From the NCBI GenBank assembly GCA_902517495.1, contig CABYCO010000005.1:1-56712 (forward strand): 56,712 bases of DNA, written 5' to 3'. How positions within the stretch are numbered: the stretch's first letter is position 1; every line of letters begins with the position of its first letter. The notes under the pieces were generated by a model that worked only from the letters and a program-made list of their open reading frames with translations, ran no database searches and was not told the DNA's origin. The position numbers were made by a program, and so were the translations under genes. The DNA comes from an uncultured Pelagibacteraceae bacterium. Its GTDB lineage: Bacteria > Pseudomonadota > Alphaproteobacteria > Pelagibacterales > Pelagibacteraceae. Shown here in pieces: positions 51,928 through 56,712 of the stretch.

Positions 51928-52788
51928 ATGGACTTGAACAAACTAAAAGTAAGACGAAGTTTTATTTTTACACCTGGACTTTATCCAGAAATGTTTCCTA
52001 AAGCAATTGCATCAGGTGCAGACATGGTTTGTATTGAATTAGAGGATGGGATAGCAATCAATGATAAAGCAGAAGCTAGAAAAAATACTATAGAGGCTCT
52101 AAAAACTCTCGAAGTAAAAAATGATGTAGAGTTAGTTGTCAGATTAAATAATCAAAGAACAAAGTTTGGTCTTTTAGATATAGAAGCTTTCATATCTAGC
52201 AAAATAAATCTAAAGGCTATCATGTTACCAAAGGTTAAAACTCCAGATGAAATAACGTTTATAGATGACCTTTTAACAGACTGTAATTTAGATACGGATC
52301 TTCATGTAATAATGGAAACAAATGAGGCTTTAGAAAATATTTATAATATTGCTCATGCCAGTAAAAAAATAGTTGCTCTATATTTTGGTGGAGTTGATAT
52401 GGCAGCTGAGCTTAGAGTTGAAAATAAATGGGAAAATCTTGTCCATGCGAGATCTAAATTAGTTCATGCAGGTGCAAGTGTTGGTGTAGATGTAATAGAT
52501 GTACCTTATTTAGACTTAGAGAATATGGAAGGAATGAGGAAAGAGGCTGAACAGGTAAGAAACTTAGGCTTTACTGGAAAAGGTTCCATTCATCCAAAAC
52601 AAATTAAAATTTTAAATGAAGTATTTACACCACCTCAAGATGAAATTATCAAGGCTAAAAAAATTTTAGAAGAATTTAATAATTCAAATACAGGTTTAGT
52701 AGTCATAGACGGTAAACTTATAGAAAAACCTGTCCTTCGAGAAATGAAAAGGAAAATATTGATAGCAGATAAAATAAGTAAAGTTTAA
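51928..52788 (+). CDS. CitE-like (HpcH/HpaI) lyase
   Basis: This 286-residue protein is a TIM-barrel lyase of the CitE/malyl-CoA lyase group. It has RRSFIFTPG (9-17), the metal-binding CIELEDG (about 35-41) and the Arg of VVRLNN; near the end GSIHPKQI is a family hallmark. Free-standing members cleave malyl-CoA, beta-methylmalyl-CoA or citramalyl-CoA or act as thioesterases. It follows the class II aldolase gene with no gap and precedes the thioesterase gene by 8 bases. Citrate lyase is unlikely because citD and citF are absent. Confidence 0.8.
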   Translation: MDLNKLKVRRSFIFTPGLYPEMFPKAIASGADMVCIELEDGIAINDKAEARKNTIEALKTLEVKNDVELVVRLNNQRTKFGLLDIEAFISSKINLKAIMLPKVKTPDEITFIDDLLTDCNLDTDLHVIMETNEALENIYNIAHASKKIVALYFGGVDMAAELRVENKWENLVHARSKLVHAGASVGVDVIDVPYLDLENMEGMRKEAEQVRNLGFTGKGSIHPKQIKILNEVFTPPQDEIIKAKKILEEFNNSNTGLVVIDGKLIEKPVLREMKRKILIADKISKV

Positions 52789-52796
52789 ATTAAATT

Positions 52797-53264
52797 ATGT
52801 CATTTCATCTTGCCACTAGAAAAGTTATTAAGGAATGGACAGACTACAATGAACATATGAATATGGCATACTATGTTCTAATTTTTGATCAAGCATGGGA
52901 AACAATGCTTAATAAGTTTCATATGGGTGGTTCAAATGCACAAATTAATAAAAGAAGCACTATGGTTGTAGATACGAGAACTACCTATGACAATGAAGTG
53001 AAAGAAAATGATGAAGTAGATGTTTATTGCACCTTCTTTGATCATGATAAAAAAAGATTACATTTAAAATGCGAAATGTATGAAAAAAAGTCAAAAAAAC
53101 TTGCTGCAACTATTGAAAGCCTGTCGCTTTATATTGATCTGGATAAAAGAAAGGTCACAGAATTTGAACAAGATAAAATCCAAATAATGGATGACTTTAT
53201 AAATAAAAATAAGGTTTCTTTTAACTCAGAAAATTTAGTGTTTTCTGGTAAGCTAAAAAAATAA
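52797..53264 (+). CDS. Hotdog thioesterase, betainyl-CoA type
   Basis: This 155-residue single hotdog-fold thioesterase has the catalytic region WTDYNEHMNMAYYVLIFDQA (14-33; D16 and H20), and FFDHDKKRLHLKCEMY in the second half. These match CdhB-type betainyl-CoA thioesterases, which release glycine betaine and CoA after dehydrocarnitine cleavage. It is only 1.6 kb from the cleavage-enzyme gene. It has the role of the thioesterase domain that is fused in some carnitine dehydrogenases. A 4-hydroxybenzoyl-CoA-type activity is an alternative. Confidence 0.8.
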   Translation: MSFHLATRKVIKEWTDYNEHMNMAYYVLIFDQAWETMLNKFHMGGSNAQINKRSTMVVDTRTTYDNEVKENDEVDVYCTFFDHDKKRLHLKCEMYEKKSKKLAATIESLSLYIDLDKRKVTEFEQDKIQIMDDFINKNKVSFNSENLVFSGKLKK

Positions 53265-53267
53265 GTT

Positions 53268-54101
53268 ATGGAAATTAAACTTTTGTCAGGAGCACTAGGT
53301 GCAGAAATCACAGGGATAGATCTTAAAGATACATCTGATCAAAACATAAAGAAAATTAATAATTTATTATTAGAACACAAAGTTATTTTCTTTAGAGACA
53401 AAAAAATTAATGCCGAACAACATATAGCGTTAGCTGAAAAATTTGGACCATTAGAAACACATGCATATGTAAAAGGATTAAGTAAACATCCCGAAATAGT
53501 AAGAATAATTAAAGCAGAAGATGAAAAAAACCAATGGGGTGAGAATTGGCATAGTGATGTTAGTTACAATGAAAAACCAACGAAAGCAGTAATATTAAAA
53601 TCAATTAAAATTCCTCCTGTTGGTGGTGATACATGCTTTGCAAACATGGAGCTTGCATGGGAAACATTAGATGAAGATATAAAAGAAAAGATAAAAGATA
53701 AAAAAGCAATCCATAGTTCTCTTGGCGCAGAATTTTTTATTGAAAAATATAAAAAAATGGAGGGAAATGAAAAAAGAAATTTTGATGAATATTCTAATGA
53801 ACATCCAATAGTAAGAACACATCCTGAGACTGGAAAAAAAATTCTATTTGTCAATTGGACATACACAAAAAAAATAATTGGACTTGAGCAAGAAGAAAGT
53901 GACGAAATTTTAAAAAACATATTTGAACACCAAGCACGACTTGAATTAACCTGTAGATTTAGCTGGACTGAAAATACAGTCTGTATATGGGATAATAGAA
54001 GTGTTATTCACTTTGCAATTGCAGATTTTTATCCAGGTAGAGGATTAGGATATGAAAGAGTAATGGATAGAATTGCTATTGAAGGTGACCACCCACAATA
54101 A
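53268..54101 (+). CDS. TauD/TfdA-family Fe(II)/2OG dioxygenase
   Basis: This 277-residue protein has the iron ligands H95, D97 (WHSDVSY) and H248 (VIHFAIADF), and the 2-oxoglutarate-binding Arg R264 (YERVM). It is colinear with taurine dioxygenase (GPLETH, PVGGDTCFAN, WDNRSVIH). TauD splits taurine, while relatives oxidise 2,4-D, sulfate esters or carnitine-like acids. It lies 3 bases after the thioesterase gene, so a quaternary-amine or hydroxyacid derivative is as likely as taurine. No taurine transporter is in the window. Confidence 0.84.
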   Translation: MEIKLLSGALGAEITGIDLKDTSDQNIKKINNLLLEHKVIFFRDKKINAEQHIALAEKFGPLETHAYVKGLSKHPEIVRIIKAEDEKNQWGENWHSDVSYNEKPTKAVILKSIKIPPVGGDTCFANMELAWETLDEDIKEKIKDKKAIHSSLGAEFFIEKYKKMEGNEKRNFDEYSNEHPIVRTHPETGKKILFVNWTYTKKIIGLEQEESDEILKNIFEHQARLELTCRFSWTENTVCIWDNRSVIHFAIADFYPGRGLGYERVMDRIAIEGDHPQ

Positions 54102-54106
54102 ATACC

Positions 54107-55687
54107 TTGAAATTTGATTATTTAATAATTGGGGCAGGTACAGCAGGATGTGTTCTTGCTAATAGATTAAGTGAACAAAGTAAAAATAACGTAGCAATTT
54201 TTGAAGCTGGTAAAGATAGTGATATATGGAAGGTAAACATGCCACTTGCAATACTTTATGCAATGCATGACCCAAAATATAATTATAAATATTATTCTGA
54301 ACCTGAGCCACACTTAAACAATAGAAAATTATTTTGTCCAAGAGGAAAGATGATTGGTGGTTGTTCCGCGCATAATGGAATGGTTTATGTCAGAGGAAAT
54401 AAAAATGATTATGAGAGATGGGCTTCATTTGGGTTAAAAAATTGGTCTTACGAAAATGTTTTACCTTTTTTTAAAAAAATTGAGACATGGTCAGGTGGAG
54501 AAAATAATTATAGAGGTGGAAAGGGTATATTGCCTGTAAATCAATCAAATAATAAAAATCCACTATTTAAAGCTTTTTTGGACTCAGCGAAAGAGGCAGG
54601 ACATAAAATTAATGGTGATATGAATGGAGAAGATCAAGAAGGGTTTGGAATGTACGATGTTACAATTCATAAAGGAGAGAGAGCAAGTGCTTCAAAATAC
54701 TATTTAAAACCTGCTAAAAGTAGGGATAATTTAAAAGTATTTACTGAGTCATTTGTAGAAAAGATTATTTTTGATGGCAAAAAAGCTGTTGGAATTCAAG
54801 TTAAAATAAAAAATGAAACGAAGACTATTTACGCAAATAAAGAAATTATTTTAAGTGGTGGATCAATTAATTCTCCACAATTATTAATGTTATCAGGTGT
54901 TGGTCCAAGCAATCATCTTAAAGAAAAAGGAATTGAGGTTATTCATGATTCAAAAGGAGTTGGAAAAAATTTACAAGATCATTTAGAAACCTATATTCAA
55001 CAAGAATGTAAAACTCCAGATACATTATATTCATATGTAAATAAATTTAATATGGTAAAGGTGGGTATCCAGTGGTTCTTAAACAAAAGTGGCCCCTGCT
55101 CTACCTCGTTTTTAGAGGCTGGTGGATTCTGTAAATCATCTCCAGATAAAAAATATCCAAATATACAATTTCATTTTTTCCCAGCATTTGTAATAGACCA
55201 TGGTTTAGTAGATCCTGATAGACACGGATACCAATTACATGCAAGTTTAAATCAACCTAAAAGTAGAGGGGAAATTACTTTGAAAAGTTCAAACCCTTAT
55301 GATTATCCAAAAATACAATTTAATTATTTAGAGGATGGTTATGATCTTAAAGAAACAATAAAATGTGTTCGAGTAGCAAGAAAAATTTTATGTCAAAACT
55401 CTATGAAACCTTTTGCTGGTAAAGAAATTGGGCCAGGTGATAATGCAAATTCAGATGAGGAAATTGAAGAATATGTAAGATCAAAAGCAGAAACAGCATA
55501 TCACCCATCATGTACTTTAAAGATGGGTATAGATGATATGGCAGTGGTAGATGAAAAATTAAAAATTCATGGTCTTCAGAATATAAGGGTAGCCGATGCA
55601 TCTGTGATGCCAGAAATTACAAGTGGAAATCTAAATGCACCAACATTAATGATAGGTGAGAGAGCTGCTGACTTTATTTTGAATTAA
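54107..55687 (+). CDS. GMC oxidoreductase, choline dehydrogenase-like
   Basis: This 526-residue flavoprotein resembles BetA. It has an N-terminal FAD-binding GAGTAG (8-13), YYSEPEPHLNNRKLFCPRGK (about 64-83), GGCSAHNGMVYVRG and the catalytic H466 (AYHPSCTLKMG), with NAPTLMIGERAADFIL at the end. BetA oxidises choline to betaine aldehyde and on to glycine betaine in the inner-membrane/cytosol space. Other alcohols are possible for this family. Start is TTG at 54107, 5 bases after the dioxygenase gene. If choline is the substrate, the upstream GDPD could supply it. No betB-like gene is adjacent, but aldehyde dehydrogenases are at 1719 and 28640. Confidence 0.82.
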   Translation: MKFDYLIIGAGTAGCVLANRLSEQSKNNVAIFEAGKDSDIWKVNMPLAILYAMHDPKYNYKYYSEPEPHLNNRKLFCPRGKMIGGCSAHNGMVYVRGNKNDYERWASFGLKNWSYENVLPFFKKIETWSGGENNYRGGKGILPVNQSNNKNPLFKAFLDSAKEAGHKINGDMNGEDQEGFGMYDVTIHKGERASASKYYLKPAKSRDNLKVFTESFVEKIIFDGKKAVGIQVKIKNETKTIYANKEIILSGGSINSPQLLMLSGVGPSNHLKEKGIEVIHDSKGVGKNLQDHLETYIQQECKTPDTLYSYVNKFNMVKVGIQWFLNKSGPCSTSFLEAGGFCKSSPDKKYPNIQFHFFPAFVIDHGLVDPDRHGYQLHASLNQPKSRGEITLKSSNPYDYPKIQFNYLEDGYDLKETIKCVRVARKILCQNSMKPFAGKEIGPGDNANSDEEIEEYVRSKAETAYHPSCTLKMGIDDMAVVDEKLKIHGLQNIRVADASVMPEITSGNLNAPTLMIGERAADFILN

Positions 55688-55690
55688 CTT

Positions 55691-56638
55691 ATGGAAGCAA
55701 ATAATAATACTAAAGGCATCCTATTTATTATGATAGGGATGGCTTTTTTTTCAATTCAAGACTCTCTTATAAAATATATATTTGAAGAAATTGCTTTGTT
55801 TGAGTTATATCTAGGTAGAACTATTGTTCAAGCTACAGTTCTTATATCTATATTCTTAATAACAAAGAAAAAATTTACATTAAAGACTCATTATCCTTTT
55901 TTAACTTTGTTAAGAGTAATTTGTTTTTTCTTTGGTTTTAGTTTCTTTTACATTTCACTTACATTTATGTCTTTAGCTATGGTGAGCGCATTATTCTTTT
56001 CATGTCCTTTTTTCATGTCAATATTTGCTAAAGTATTTTTAAAAGAACAAATTGGAATTAGAAGATGGAGTGCAATAGCCGTAGGATTTATTGGTGTTTT
56101 AGTTGTGCTAAATCCAACTTTGGAGGACTTTAACTTTTTTAAATTGGCACCAGTTGCATGCTCACTTTGTTATGCATGCTCTATGACAATTACAAAATAT
56201 ACATCTGAAAAAGATAATATTTATACTCAGTTAACATTACTTTATATTTTTGCAGTAATTGCGAGTGTTATAATATTTTTAATAAGTGGTGATGGAAAGT
56301 TTAATAGTTTTTCTGATCCTACAATGCAGTTTATTTTTAGAGAATGGTTTGTAAATCCAGCTGTTTCTTGGCCTTACGTTTTTGTAATGGGTATTGTTGC
56401 ATCAATATCTTTTTTTTGTGTTTTTACAGCATATAGTATCGCTTCTCCGTCTGTGGTGTCTCTGTTTGAATATTCGTACATAGTTTTTGCAATGATAGCT
56501 GGTTACATATTATTTGAAACTATACCAGTACCTAGAACTTTTCTTGGAGCCGCAATAATTATTGGTGCAGGTGCATATATTTATTTTAGAGAAAAAATTC
56601 GAGGCCAAATGATTGCATCAGATACGCCTAATAGATGA
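55691..56638 (+). CDS. DMT-superfamily transporter (EamA)
   Basis: This 315-residue protein has ten predicted membrane segments in two EamA repeats. GMAFFSIQDSLIKYIFEE starts the first, and IRRWSAIAVGFIGVLVVLNP ends it. It is similar to the DMT protein at 37593. It lies 3 bases after the GMC gene and overlaps the next start by 4 bases, so it is an integral part of the quaternary-amine operon and may export or import an intermediate. Cargo unknown. Confidence 0.84.
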   Translation: MEANNNTKGILFIMIGMAFFSIQDSLIKYIFEEIALFELYLGRTIVQATVLISIFLITKKKFTLKTHYPFLTLLRVICFFFGFSFFYISLTFMSLAMVSALFFSCPFFMSIFAKVFLKEQIGIRRWSAIAVGFIGVLVVLNPTLEDFNFFKLAPVACSLCYACSMTITKYTSEKDNIYTQLTLLYIFAVIASVIIFLISGDGKFNSFSDPTMQFIFREWFVNPAVSWPYVFVMGIVASISFFCVFTAYSIASPSVVSLFEYSYIVFAMIAGYILFETIPVPRTFLGAAIIIGAGAYIYFREKIRGQMIASDTPNR

Positions 56639-56712
56639 TAAAAAAAAACTATATTCCAACAATAAATATTTCTTCTATTCTTGAAAAAGGTTTTGATACA
56701 AAACCTACCCTT
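56635..56712 (+). CDS. Isopenicillin-N-synthase-like oxygenase, N-terminal fragment
   Basis: An open frame starts at ATG 56635 (overlapping the preceding stop as ATGA) and runs 26 codons to the window edge without a stop. It reads IPTINISSIL near residues 7-16. This matches the conserved start of the isopenicillin-N-synthase-like non-haem iron family (IPxIDLS), which uses 2-oxoglutarate or related chemistry. It is cut by the window edge, so the catalytic part is not seen. The position makes it the next gene in the carnitine operon. Confidence 0.5.
   Translation, partial: MIKKNYIPTINISSILEKGFDTKPTL

Noticed and set aside
1..56712. tRNA genes, rRNA, CRISPR arrays, insertion sequences, integrase sites
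   Set aside because: Looked for and not seen; coding density leaves no stretch over about 120 bases free of genes.

Overview
The window is very A+T-rich (about 70% by eye), with small or no intergenic gaps, frequent 1-8 base overlaps, and many transporters and osmolyte-catabolism enzymes. I see no transcription-factor gene, rRNA, tRNA, CRISPR array or insertion sequence. The DmdA-like demethylase, the carnitine and glycine-betaine genes and the compact style all suggest a streamlined marine alphaproteobacterium of the SAR11 (Pelagibacterales) type. That assignment is an inference; the window has no taxonomic marker.

Layout. 1-7,250: a broken LysE-type exporter fragment and csaA on the minus strand, divergent argE, then a minus-strand run of multifunctional beta-oxidation enzyme, small membrane protein, ureohydrolase and aldehyde dehydrogenase, and the biotin transporter bioY. 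7,265-12,716: a complete Dpp-type importer (binding protein, two permeases, fused double ATPase). 12,832-20,312: divergent from it, a seven-gene operon with two GcvT/DmdA-type folate enzymes, an S51 peptidase, an FMN 2-hydroxyacid oxidase, a ThDP enzyme, a transthyretin/HIUase-like protein lacking the usual C-terminal motif, and a thiolase. I cannot match this set to a described pathway, and it is my main candidate for an undescribed system. 20,313-26,753: a minus-strand unit of eutA- and doeA-like genes (ectoine hydrolysis family) followed by a Pot-type ABC importer.

26,814-33,049: a plus-strand run of DMT exporter, 3-hydroxyisobutyrate-dehydrogenase-like enzyme, aldehyde dehydrogenase, VOC protein, homocysteine methyltransferase, msrA and a serine hydrolase. 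33,051-37,556: a minus-strand run of iron-type alcohol dehydrogenase, amidase, DMT transporter and second homocysteine methyltransferase. 38,518-42,864: a ProV/fused ProW/ProX quaternary-amine importer ending in a strong terminator. 42,924-56,712: quaternary-amine catabolism: glycerophosphodiesterase, gamma-butyrobetaine-hydroxylase-like enzyme, a second ProV, other oxygenases and reductases, carnitine dehydrogenase, dehydrocarnitine cleavage enzyme, a betainyl-CoA-thioesterase-like protein, class II aldolase, CitE-like lyase, TauD-like dioxygenase, BetA-like GMC oxidoreductase, a DMT transporter, and the start of an isopenicillin-N-synthase-like gene.

How it fits together (inference). The right half can import quaternary amines, convert gamma-butyrobetaine to carnitine to glycine betaine, and choline to betaine aldehyde or betaine; the two homocysteine methyltransferases could pass a betaine methyl group to methionine. 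The left half handles polyamine- or guanidino-like compounds, peptides, ectoine-like compounds and an unknown methylated substrate. Substrate-binding-protein genes have the best Shine-Dalgarno sequences and are followed by hairpins, while three divergent gene pairs share overlapping -10 elements in 25-36 base spacers.
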